From an uncultured SAR116 cluster alpha proteobacterium (GTDB lineage Bacteria > Pseudomonadota > Alphaproteobacteria > Puniceispirillales > Puniceispirillaceae): DNA of 64,000 bases. The translations under genes and the position numbers were made by a program. Within the stretch, counting starts at the first letter, position 1, and each line of letters begins with the position of its first letter. The notes beneath the pieces are model-generated. The model worked only from the letters and a program-made list of their open reading frames with translations. It ran no database searches and was not told the origin of the DNA. The DNA is taken from assembly GCA_902596655.1 (NCBI GenBank), contig CACJUX010000006.1, positions 18,782 through 82,781 of the forward strand. Direction: 5' to 3'. Below are positions 27,624 through 36,553 of this stretch, one piece after another.

Positions 27624-28813
27624 CCAATCGCATTTTTGGTAACGAGCTAAAATACCTTGAAGAGGTTTTAGAAAGTGGTTTTCGTGCATCTAGTGGTGCA
27701 AGTATGATGCAGCGTTTTGAGAAAGCATTTGCTTCCAAGTTTGATGTATCGCATGGCGTTGCATTTGTTAATGGCACTGCAACTATGCACGCCGCACTTG
27801 AAGCATGGGGTATTGGTTCTGGAGACGAAGTTATCGTCCCGCCTATGACTATGGCATCTACTACATTTGCTGTTTTGCAGTGTAATGCGACGCCAATCTT
27901 CGCAGATATCGACCCAAAAACTTTTCAAATTTGTTCTAACTCTATCGCGGAAAATATTACAAATAAAACCAAGGCAATTATAACAGTGGCATTGTTTGGG
28001 CTAAGTCCTGACATGGATCCAATAATGGCTCTAGCGAGGAAACATGGTCTAAAAGTGTTAGAAGACAACGCTGAGTGTTTTCTCGGTGAATATAAGGGAA
28101 GGCTTGCAGGTACTATCGGAGATTGCGCTAGTTATAGCCTTCAAAATTCTAAACACCTTACAAGTGGGGAGGGCGGTATTGTTATCACAAATGATGAGGA
28201 GTTTGCAGTAAAGCTGAGGAAGATAGCATCGCTTGGATATTCAGGTGTATCAGCCACTAGTGGTAAAGTAACCCGCCAGGAAATCCAGAGTCCAGATTAT
28301 TTTCGACATGTTTCTCTCGGTTGGAATTATAGAATGCCAGAGTTGTGTTGCGCGGTTGCGCTCGCTCAAGTGGAGAATATCGATACTCTTGTAAAGCGCC
28401 GAAAAGACGTAGGAGAGTTGTTCAGTGAAGTTGTGAGGCCATTTAGACAGTGGTTTGTACCGCAATCTACCCCATCTTATGCCGTCCATTCGTATTGGAC
28501 ATTTGCTGCTTATCTAGCTCGTGATGATATTACTTGGTATGAACTCAGAGAAAAATTTGCCTCGTTGGGTGGTGATGGTGTCTATGCTTGTTGGAAATTA
28601 ACTTACAAGGAACCTTTTTTGGCAAACATGGAAGTGCTTGGGCGGGAGCAATTTATCTCGCAAAGAAATATTGACAAGTACCAAACTGGAATTTGCCCAG
28701 TCGCTGAATCTCTTCAGCCCAGAATGTTTATGTTCAAAACCAACTACTGGGATTGGCAAAAAGCTCTGTCTCAGGCTGAAATTTTGAGCGAAACGCTCAG
28801 TCATTTTGCATAG
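27617..28813 (+). CDS. DegT/DnrJ/EryC1 sugar aminotransferase
   Basis: 398 residues. PLP-dependent aminotransferase acting on a nucleotide-linked keto sugar. It has the VNGTATMHAALEAWGIGSGDEVIVPPMT segment split around residue 60, ED-N at DNAECF near residue 152 and the PLP lysine Lys179 in QNSKHLTSGEGG. It differs clearly from LegC, so it probably makes a second amino sugar. With RmlB 17 bases downstream, a 4-keto-6-deoxy dTDP sugar is a reasonable substrate, but this is inference. Confidence 0.88.
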   Translation: MLTNRIFGNELKYLEEVLESGFRASSGASMMQRFEKAFASKFDVSHGVAFVNGTATMHAALEAWGIGSGDEVIVPPMTMASTTFAVLQCNATPIFADIDPKTFQICSNSIAENITNKTKAIITVALFGLSPDMDPIMALARKHGLKVLEDNAECFLGEYKGRLAGTIGDCASYSLQNSKHLTSGEGGIVITNDEEFAVKLRKIASLGYSGVSATSGKVTRQEIQSPDYFRHVSLGWNYRMPELCCAVALAQVENIDTLVKRRKDVGELFSEVVRPFRQWFVPQSTPSYAVHSYWTFAAYLARDDITWYELREKFASLGGDGVYACWKLTYKEPFLANMEVLGREQFISQRNIDKYQTGICPVAESLQPRMFMFKTNYWDWQKALSQAEILSETLSHFA

Positions 28814-28830
28814 GCCCTGAATTTGCTTCA

Positions 28831-29904
28831 ATGACCCGTTCATCAAAAACAAAAAAATATATGGTCACTGGGGGATGTGGATTTATTGGCTCTACCTTTG
28901 TTCGTAAAGCTGCCCACCTCGGAACAAAACTACTCGTTGTTGACAAAATTACTTACGCTGCAAATGAGGCGAGCATCGCCTCCGAACTTAAATCTGACAA
29001 AGTAAATATGTTGCGTGAAGACATCTGCGACCAGAGTAAAATGTATGATGTTATGAAGCAGTTTTGCCCAGACGCAGTGGTCCATTTTGCGGCAGAATCG
29101 CATGTTGATAATTCAATTGACGCTCCCGAAAATTTCATTCAGAGCAATATTGTCGGCACTTACTCTCTTCTGATGGCGGCACTTACCTATTGGAAATTGG
29201 ACTGCCGGCTTGGCCAGAACCAATTTAAATTTCATCACGTATCCACAGACGAGGTATATGGAGATCTTCCCCTCGAAGATCCTGACGATATCCAACTAAA
29301 GAGTGTTCAAAAATTCAGCGAAATAACGCCTTATATGCCAAGCTCGCCGTATTCCGCGTCAAAGGCTGCATCGGACCATTTGGTACGTGCTTGGCATAGG
29401 ACATATGGATTACCTGTTACAATATCCAATTGTTCCAACAATTATGGGCCGTTTCAAAATATTGAAAAATTAATACCAAAGACGATTTCAAACGCCATAA
29501 ATATGCAAAAAATTGGAATTTATGGTGATGGTGGCAATGTTAGAGATTGGTTGTTCGTGGAGGATCATATTGAAGCTCTGATGCTCATTTTAGAAAAAGG
29601 ACAAATTGGAGAAACTTATAATGTTGGATCACGGTCAGAGTTCCGCAATATCGATCTAGCGCGCTTGGTATGTGAGAAATTAGAGCAATTCTATCCGATT
29701 GCGCACAATCCAAAAAACCTCGCTGGATTAGTGTCATACATTGACTTGATTGAATTGGTGCCGGATCGGCCTGGGCATGATAGGCGTTATGCAATTGACC
29801 CATCTAAGATTGAACGTGAATTGGGATGGCGACCCGTCACAGGGATAGAGGAAGGCGTTGAAATGACTATTGAACATTTCATGTCTGAAATATGTATAAC
29901 CTAA
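28831..29904 (+). CDS. rmlB: dTDP-glucose 4,6-dehydratase
   Basis: 357 residues. It converts dTDP-glucose to dTDP-4-keto-6-deoxyglucose. Extended SDR with TGGCGFIGSTFVRK near residue 13, HVDNSIDAPENF near residue 90, STDEVYGDL with the catalytic Asp-Glu pair, and YSASK with the Tyr/Lys pair near residue 175. The C-terminal DRPGHDRRYAIDPSKIERELGW is the RmlB hallmark. The matching thymidylyltransferase is 4 kb downstream; between them lies a stretch of broken frames. No rmlC is seen in the window. Confidence 0.93.
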   Translation: MTRSSKTKKYMVTGGCGFIGSTFVRKAAHLGTKLLVVDKITYAANEASIASELKSDKVNMLREDICDQSKMYDVMKQFCPDAVVHFAAESHVDNSIDAPENFIQSNIVGTYSLLMAALTYWKLDCRLGQNQFKFHHVSTDEVYGDLPLEDPDDIQLKSVQKFSEITPYMPSSPYSASKAASDHLVRAWHRTYGLPVTISNCSNNYGPFQNIEKLIPKTISNAINMQKIGIYGDGGNVRDWLFVEDHIEALMLILEKGQIGETYNVGSRSEFRNIDLARLVCEKLEQFYPIAHNPKNLAGLVSYIDLIELVPDRPGHDRRYAIDPSKIERELGWRPVTGIEEGVEMTIEHFMSEICIT

Positions 29905-30874
29905 ATCAAGCCGCCAATATTTTGGACTTTGTCAACAGATTTGTGTCTGATTTAACTACTGACGACAGCAATCATAACTGTGTCGGGTTATGCAAGACTG
30001 CACGCCTAAACAAAACTTTGAATTATTATTCACATCCAGGACAGTCACAAACGGTGTTAAATACTAGCACTTGATAATAAATCCTACACTCGACGCATTG
30101 TCTGCAATCGGCAGAGTTGAGCGTTTGGTTTTAAACTGGTTTGTTGATTTTGAGCAGAAAACCCTCGACTTGATTATTGCCTTTGCTACGCAGGCGGACT
30201 GGACAAAAATATTATGCAATCAAACCAAATGCTATGACAATCGATAGTGTGATGGAGCACATACTGAAACGTCCAAGTGAAAATGTACTTATCATTGGAA
30301 CAGGGTGCATTGTATTTCTATTGGCGCAGCGTTTGGAAATTGTTGGTAGGAACTACAGGTGGTTCGGCGAAAAAATCGACCCAACGGATCAAGTAGAAAA
30401 ATGCATAGGGAGTTTAATGAAAGCATTTTCAATTCGAGTGAAAATTGGCAAGGTGGGTTAATTGTCAACGCTGTACCTGAGTAAATTGATTTACCAGACG
30501 TTTTTTTCGAGTCATTTAAGACTATTTATTCAAGTATGTGGAGCATGACTCGAATATGTAAGAAAGTTTGAATGCGATCTAATCCGATTAGATGCCACAG
30601 ACCTGTTAACAAGACATGTTGCCTACAAATCGAACAACACACGGTCTAACCAAACCTGTCACAGTTCAATTAAAAATCTTATAGATAGACCTTCTAACTT
30701 ACTAGGGAATTGGAGCGACATTGTGGTTGATGATTATTTGGACCCAAAATATGTTATTGGAATAGCCGATGTGTGTGGAGTGGTAAAAGAGCGTCTTAGC
30801 CGTGCATTTAATATTTCAGATTGGATTGAGACCTAGAGTGATCATATATTTATGGGCCAGTCGAGAAGGAATAG
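29905..30874 (+). pseudogene. Decayed gene(s), frames broken by shifts and stops
   Basis: About 970 bases with no intact gene. Coding-like fragments follow one another in different plus-strand frames: 29892-30074 (begins MYNLNQAANILDFV, overlapping the rmlB end), 30071-30247 (GRVERLVLNWFVDFEQKTLDL), 30177-30461 (ENVLIIGTGCIVFLLAQRLE, a Gly-rich Rossmann-like stretch), 30401-30571 (ENWQGGLIVNAVPE, stop, then DLPDVFFESFKTIY) and 30549-30835 (NWSDIVVDDYLDPKYVIGIA to a TAG). The order and overlaps suggest one former gene of about 300 codons with several frameshifts and at least one nonsense codon. The family was not recognised. Confidence 0.55.
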
Positions 30875-31609
30875 ATGAACAAAATTATTGTTACCGGAGT
30901 ATGGGGTCAACTCGGCTCAGCTATTGTTGATTTGCTCTTAGAGGCTGGTAATTACGTAATAGGCTTAGACGTCAAAAATGATGGTAAGAAGTCTCATAAT
31001 GACTTGTTTGAATTTCATCAAATTGACATTACTGATCAGCTTAGAGTTCGTGAATTTTACTCGCAAATGATGTCACAGCATCCACAAATTGATGGTTTAG
31101 TGAACAATGCCGGCACTGCAGTCTTCACTAAATTTGAAAATCGTAGCGAAGAAGAAATTATGAATGTAATCAGACTGAATATGATGGCTCCAATATTTAT
31201 GTCACAACAATTTCTTAACGTTGCCAAGAGCAATTACAAGTCATCCATTGTCAACATCGGCTCCATTTATGGTGTTACTGCACCTGATCAAAGTATTTAT
31301 TCGGATACGCCGAGAAATTCTTCTGAAATTTACGGCATGACCAAGGCAGCAATAATAAATCTAACGCAATATTTAGCTGTTTATCTGTCAGACAGAAGGA
31401 TCCGCTGTAATTGTGTCTCGCCCGGAGGAATATTGTTCAAGCAAGGAGAAAGGTTTATCGAAGCTTATTCTAACAAAGTTCCAATTGGAAGAATGGGTTC
31501 TGAGAGAGAGGTTGCCGCTGCTGTTTGTTTTTTGCTAGACGCAGAAAAATCGTCCTATGTAAATGGAGCTAATTTGATGGTCGATGGTGGATTTACAGCG
31601 TGGCGATGA
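30875..31609 (+). CDS. Short-chain dehydrogenase, PtmA-like
   Basis: 244 residues, classical SDR with TGVWGQLGSAI near residue 6, NNAG at about 76 and the catalytic YGMTK motif near residue 149. NIGSIYGVTAPDQSIY and CVSPGGILFKQGERFIE resemble PtmA proteins of legionaminic loci, as does the second SDR at 52.7 kb. It shares an ATGA overlap with the following fusion gene, so the two products probably act in one pathway. The substrate is inferred to be a sugar, not shown. Confidence 0.82.
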   Translation: MNKIIVTGVWGQLGSAIVDLLLEAGNYVIGLDVKNDGKKSHNDLFEFHQIDITDQLRVREFYSQMMSQHPQIDGLVNNAGTAVFTKFENRSEEEIMNVIRLNMMAPIFMSQQFLNVAKSNYKSSIVNIGSIYGVTAPDQSIYSDTPRNSSEIYGMTKAAIINLTQYLAVYLSDRRIRCNCVSPGGILFKQGERFIEAYSNKVPIGRMGSEREVAAAVCFLLDAEKSSYVNGANLMVDGGFTAWR

Positions 31610-33999
31610 AAAATTTTGTAATTTTTGGAGCTGGCGTCACGGGTCTCACTCTTGCCAATGAGTTGTTGAAAGCTGGTTCAAGTGTGACGGTTTTGGAAGC
31701 AACCAATAATGTTGGGGGGCTTGCTCGAACTGACGTTGTGGATGATGTTCCGTTTGATGCCGGCCCTCACCTTTTTCATTCTGCACATTCTGAAATAATT
31801 GATTATTGGCGTGAACTTGTGGGCGATGCTCTTGTGGAAAAATCTTTTCATGCGGGAAACTACCAAGCGGGTAAGATATATGACTATCCCATAAACAAAC
31901 AAACAATGCCTGACCAGTATGAGCCAAGAGAAATAGAATTGATCATGGATCAACTAAATAGTTGTGACCCATCGGAGTTAGCCTCCGCAAAAAATTACAA
32001 CGAATATGTTAGTGCCCTCGCCGGCCCTTTTTTATGTGACAAGTTTTTCACAAAATATCCGCAAAAATTATGGGGCCTGAATACAGAGAATCTGTCGGCG
32101 CGGTTTGCCCCGAGGCGCATTGAAATTCGAGATACTAGGAGATCATTTCATTCTGGGCCAGGTCGATTTGCAGGTGTTATTGAGGGTGGTTGTGGAAGAT
32201 TAGCGCGGATGCTTTCCCAAAACATAGAGGCTATGGGCGGAGAGATAGTTCTTACTGCTGAGGTAGTGGCAATCAATTACGACACTCAGGCTGGCAAGAT
32301 AAAAAAAGCTCATATAAAAAATGGCCGGACGATGGATTTAGAAGGATCAATAGTAGTTTCTACTCTTCCGGTGACCAAAAACGCAAAATTGCTTGGGATT
32401 GATACAAAACTTTACTTTAGATCGGTGCTAACGGTTAACATACTCTATCATGGCGATGAAAAATTCCCCACTGAGTATGATTGGCTATACTTCGACGATT
32501 TTGGTGTTCCTTTTCACCGAATTGGGATGCAAACGCGCTTTAGTAAGCAGAATGTATTAGAAAATCACCATATCTTGTGTTGTGAAGTCGTCTACCAAGA
32601 TTTTTTGTCTGTTAAAGAGATTGATAATATACAAAACTCCTGTGTTGAGTTGCTTCATCAAATGGATTTTGTTGATAAGTCAAGGATTGTAAAGGTCTAC
32701 TCCAATGATCTTGGCCCAGTATACCCTGGATACTACTTGGGACATGAACGCGAATTAGCCTCGGTGACCAGTCAACTGGCAGCATATCAAAATCTTTACT
32801 CTTTGGGCTCTCTCGCAGAATACTCTTACTCTGATCTGCAAGTTTTGACGGCAAAGTCAATCGACTTGGCAAAGGATTTAACAGCGGAAAATACCCTATC
32901 GGGAAATGATTTGGCAAAACGAAAGACACGTCTTGAACCTGCTAAAATGATTGATTTTGGACCCGCAAAAATATCGCAAGATACATCTGAGCCTGTTTTC
33001 CTTATAGGCGAGATAGGTTTGGCACATAATGGTGATATTGCGCTTTGTAAACAAATGATCAAAAAAGTGCATGAAGCTGGCTTTAACGCGGCCAAGATAC
33101 AGACTTACTCAAAAGGACGAATTTCAAACAAAACCCGGACAGCAAAATATTTTGAGGAAAGCGTTGACCAAGAAGAGTCCATTTCAAGCTATCTGGACAA
33201 AATTATGTTTGACTTTAACGACCTCCAAGACCTTAAGGCTTATGCGGATAGTCTTGGATTGATATTTTTTTCCACACCTTTTGACGTTCCATCGTTAAAC
33301 CAACTCGATGAAGTTGGTTGTGCTGGATTTAAAATTTCTTCTATGGACATCGTCAATTTACCGCTAATTAGATCGGCTGCTAAAACAGGAAAGCCTGTGA
33401 TTTTATCGACTGGTATGGCTAATCTAGGTGACATTGAAACTGCGGTGGAAGTGATGCTAGAGCATAACAACTCGCAGGTAATTCTTCTTCATTGTGTGTC
33501 GTCTTATCCATGCGATATGCGCTTTGCAAATCTCTCAAGAATAAAAAAACTTGCTGACACATTTGGAATTGTGGCTGGGTATTCCGACCACACAGCTGAA
33601 GTGGAAACGCCAGCCTTAGCGGCTGTGCTTGGAGCGCGCGTTATTGAAAAACATGTAACGATGGATAAAGGGTTAGACGGGCCGGATCATAGCTTTTCAT
33701 TGAACCCAAATGAGATGCTTCAAATGGTGAATCTTGTTCGCAAATCAGAGATGTCAATTGAGGCTAAAGAGAGTGATATCGCAGCTGCTGAGTTGAAAAC
33801 ACGACAACAACTTCGAAGGAGTATATACGCAGCCACTGATCTTGGTCCTGGTGATATTCTAACTGCTGATACAATAGTCATAAAATCTCCGGGAGATGGT
33901 CTTTCTGCAAAGCTATTTGACACTGTTGTAGGGTGTCGCCTTGTGAAGGGGATTAGCGCTGACAGTCCCTTGTCTTGGGATAATCTTATTAATCGATGA
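31606..33999 (+). CDS. Fusion: UGM-like flavoprotein plus NeuB-type nonulosonate synthase
   Basis: About 797 residues from ATG 31606. Residues 1-430 form an FAD-dependent amine-oxidase/UDP-galactopyranose-mutase-like domain: GAGVTGLTLANELL near residue 7, GGLARTD near 40, GPHLFHS near 54, KLWGLNTENLSARFAPRR near 160. Residues 465-720 are a complete NeuB barrel (IGEIGLAHNGD, FFSTPFD, KISSMDI, ILSTGMANL, LHCVSSYP, GYSDHT, EKHVTMD...GPDH) and 730-797 a SAF domain. No internal stop or start separates the halves. The synthase half should make a nine-carbon acid; the flavin half might rearrange or oxidise the sugar. This domain order was not known to me. Confidence 0.9.
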   Translation: MKNFVIFGAGVTGLTLANELLKAGSSVTVLEATNNVGGLARTDVVDDVPFDAGPHLFHSAHSEIIDYWRELVGDALVEKSFHAGNYQAGKIYDYPINKQTMPDQYEPREIELIMDQLNSCDPSELASAKNYNEYVSALAGPFLCDKFFTKYPQKLWGLNTENLSARFAPRRIEIRDTRRSFHSGPGRFAGVIEGGCGRLARMLSQNIEAMGGEIVLTAEVVAINYDTQAGKIKKAHIKNGRTMDLEGSIVVSTLPVTKNAKLLGIDTKLYFRSVLTVNILYHGDEKFPTEYDWLYFDDFGVPFHRIGMQTRFSKQNVLENHHILCCEVVYQDFLSVKEIDNIQNSCVELLHQMDFVDKSRIVKVYSNDLGPVYPGYYLGHERELASVTSQLAAYQNLYSLGSLAEYSYSDLQVLTAKSIDLAKDLTAENTLSGNDLAKRKTRLEPAKMIDFGPAKISQDTSEPVFLIGEIGLAHNGDIALCKQMIKKVHEAGFNAAKIQTYSKGRISNKTRTAKYFEESVDQEESISSYLDKIMFDFNDLQDLKAYADSLGLIFFSTPFDVPSLNQLDEVGCAGFKISSMDIVNLPLIRSAAKTGKPVILSTGMANLGDIETAVEVMLEHNNSQVILLHCVSSYPCDMRFANLSRIKKLADTFGIVAGYSDHTAEVETPALAAVLGARVIEKHVTMDKGLDGPDHSFSLNPNEMLQMVNLVRKSEMSIEAKESDIAAAELKTRQQLRRSIYAATDLGPGDILTADTIVIKSPGDGLSAKLFDTVVGCRLVKGISADSPLSWDNLINR

Positions 34000-34781
34000 G
34001 TCCGATTGTGATCAAAAAAGCCATTCTTTTGGCGGGCGGTGAGGGGACACGTCTTCACCCATTCACTCTCTATACGTCAAAACACCTTCTTCCAGTTTTT
34101 GACAAACCAATGATTGTGTATCCGCTCACAAATTTGATTTTACTGGGTGTTGAAACTGTTTATCTAGTAATAAACGCCGTCCATCGTGCACAGTGGGAGG
34201 CACTTTTCAAATCTTTGGATCTGAGCGTGGACATTTTGCTTATTGAGCAAGAAAGGCCAGATGGTATACCTCAAGCAATTTCATTGTGTGAAAGTTATCT
34301 TGATGGTGATCCTTTCTTTTTAGCTTTGGGTGATAATATTCTGCTCGGCTCTGGGTTGTTGAATAGGTTCTGTTCACAAATTTCGGATAATCCGGGAGAC
34401 TCGATAATAATTTCATACAAGGTTAGCAATCCAAGATTTTTCGGAGTCGCAGAATTAGACGATAATGGTGAGTTAATAAAAATTGTCGAAAAGCCGACTG
34501 ATATAGTATCCAACCTCGCTATTGTTGGGCTCTACAAATTTAATTCAGATGCGCCATCTCTGGTAAGGAATCTCAAGAAAAGTGCAAGAGGTGAGTATGA
34601 AATTTCAGATCTGATAAACCAATACATAGCAATGCAAAAATGCCAAATGCTAGCCTGCAATGAAGCTAGTGATTACTGGCTTGACACGGGGACAATCGAG
34701 TCGATCACATCTGCCACAATATTTCTTAGGGAGCTCAATTTAAGTGGCATAAAAGTAATTGGAAATTTAACGAAAGATTAG
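33996..34781 (+). CDS. rmlA: RmlA-like glucose-1-phosphate thymidylyltransferase
   Basis: 261 residues. Nucleotidyltransferase with LLAGGEGTRLHPFTLYTSKHLLPVFDKPM split near residues 10-40, the FFLALGDNILLG metal-binding segment near residue 105 and ARGEYEISDLI near residue 200. It belongs to the short RmlA group and would make dTDP-glucose for RmlB. The start overlaps the fusion gene by 4 bases (ATGA). Some relatives use other sugar phosphates, so substrate choice is likely, not certain. Confidence 0.87.
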   Translation: MSPIVIKKAILLAGGEGTRLHPFTLYTSKHLLPVFDKPMIVYPLTNLILLGVETVYLVINAVHRAQWEALFKSLDLSVDILLIEQERPDGIPQAISLCESYLDGDPFFLALGDNILLGSGLLNRFCSQISDNPGDSIIISYKVSNPRFFGVAELDDNGELIKIVEKPTDIVSNLAIVGLYKFNSDAPSLVRNLKKSARGEYEISDLINQYIAMQKCQMLACNEASDYWLDTGTIESITSATIFLRELNLSGIKVIGNLTKD

Positions 34782-34798
34782 ATAACAAAGTCGTTTAG

Positions 34799-36553
34799 AT
34801 GTTCCAAGTTTTGAAGAAAATGAGCGTTCTGCTTGGTAACGAGAAGAAAAAACTGCCTATTATGGTACTTCTTTTTCTGCTGCTCTCGTCTATGGACATC
34901 ATCGGTGTCGGTCTCATGGTCCCTTTGACACATTTTTTGTTATTTGGTGAGTTTGACGTTGAATTACCAGAACCGCTTCAGTCGTCTCCATTGTTTGACT
35001 CAGGGGTTGAAATTTCGTTGCCTCTTATGGCCGCTCTTGTTTTTTGCGTATTTTTAGCACGATTTGGGCTGGTAATTTTTACAACCATGGCAATTTCCAA
35101 ATTTGCTCAAAGACAGCGTGTAATTCTAGCCACAAAGCTCCTTTCCTCTTATCTCAAACAAGATTTTCCATCGTACTTACAGCGGAACGAAGGCGACCGA
35201 ATTAATCGCCTAAATGTAATGGTTACACACTATGTAAGTTTAACGCAGGCTTTGCTAAAGTTTGTGAGTGACACTTGCATTACTGGCGTTATCTTAGCTC
35301 TCTTAATTTTCATAAACCCATTGGTGTTTTGCTTTTCAGCGTTTGGATTTTTAATTTTTTTAGGGTCATATTCTATTGCTTTCCGAGACACAATTGTGGA
35401 ACTAGGAAAAAAAGCGAACCAAAGTATTTCCAAATCAATGCAAATTTCGCAGGAAGCTCTTAGGGGCTATAAGGAAATTAATTTACTCAAAAAAGTTGAA
35501 TTTTTTATTTCTCAATATCAACGTCAATTGATTGATCTGATGCATTTTAGTGTATCGATTGATGTTCATCGCATAATGCCAAAAAACATGATCGAGATAC
35601 TTATTATCTCTTTTTTGATGGCTTCTATTTTGTTCATTGAATTCGGAATAGCCTCTAAGGAAGAAGCAGTTATCACTTTAACTGTTTTTGCATTTGCAGC
35701 GTTACGTTTACTACCACTTTTTTCTTCATTGGCGCAGACTTCTGTTCAACTACGATCGAGTAGCAATAGTATAGAACAATTATACGATGATCTTTTATCA
35801 TCCCCTAAAGAACCAGTTCACAGAGCCGAAAGCCAAAAAAATCAAGAAAACTTTCATTCTCTAACTCTCAGGGGCATCAGATTTTCATATTCGAATAGCA
35901 ATATAGATTTGCTGTCAAATTTTTCCCTGGATTTGAAAAAGGGTGATTTTCTTGGCGTATACGGACCGTCAGGGGTTGGTAAGACGACTCTAATTAACAT
36001 TATTGTTGGTCTATTACGTCCCAGTGCAGGGCAAATCTTAGTTAATGGAAAGAGAATTGGTGGGCAAAGTATAAGTTCACTTCTTAAAATTGCTTATTTG
36101 CCGCAAGAAACCTTCACTTTGAATGGCACGCTCGCCGAAAATGTGGTTTTGGGTGACGAATGTGATCCAAAAACACTGGTTGAAGTAGAGGATGCTCTAG
36201 CCCTAGCAAATTTGGGCGAACTTTACAAAAATTTGCCAAGAGGGATGAAATCTCAAATAGGGGAGTTGGGAGGATGGTTGTCGGGCGGCCAAAAGCAACG
36301 CCTTTCAATAGCTCGAGCAGTCTACCGTGATTTAGATTTTTTTATTTTTGATGAAGCCACAAATGCACTTGATGTTGATGTCGAAGAAAACGTTATCAAA
36401 AATTTAATAAACTCTGGGAAAATGAAATCTGGCATAATTGTTTCACACAGACGCAGTACTTTGAAATTTTGCAATCGGATTTTGGTAATAGATGGAAAAA
36501 AATATGAAATGGTCAAAAATATAGATGCATTTGTTGGACGTGGATTGAATTAG
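34799..36553 (+). CDS. ABC exporter half-transporter (MsbA/PglK-like)
   Basis: 584 residues. The N-terminal membrane domain (about residues 20-310, six helices) is followed by an ABC ATPase with Walker A GPSGVGKTT near residue 395, the signature LSGGQKQR near 497 and Walker B FFIFDEATNALD near 515. Proteins of this type flip lipid-linked oligosaccharides or lipids across the inner membrane. It is the only exporter in the visible locus, where neither Wzx nor Wzy was recognised, so it may be the glycan flippase. The gene is very AT-rich compared with the purine operon. Confidence 0.88.
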   Translation: MFQVLKKMSVLLGNEKKKLPIMVLLFLLLSSMDIIGVGLMVPLTHFLLFGEFDVELPEPLQSSPLFDSGVEISLPLMAALVFCVFLARFGLVIFTTMAISKFAQRQRVILATKLLSSYLKQDFPSYLQRNEGDRINRLNVMVTHYVSLTQALLKFVSDTCITGVILALLIFINPLVFCFSAFGFLIFLGSYSIAFRDTIVELGKKANQSISKSMQISQEALRGYKEINLLKKVEFFISQYQRQLIDLMHFSVSIDVHRIMPKNMIEILIISFLMASILFIEFGIASKEEAVITLTVFAFAALRLLPLFSSLAQTSVQLRSSSNSIEQLYDDLLSSPKEPVHRAESQKNQENFHSLTLRGIRFSYSNSNIDLLSNFSLDLKKGDFLGVYGPSGVGKTTLINIIVGLLRPSAGQILVNGKRIGGQSISSLLKIAYLPQETFTLNGTLAENVVLGDECDPKTLVEVEDALALANLGELYKNLPRGMKSQIGELGGWLSGGQKQRLSIARAVYRDLDFFIFDEATNALDVDVEENVIKNLINSGKMKSGIIVSHRRSTLKFCNRILVIDGKKYEMVKNIDAFVGRGLN

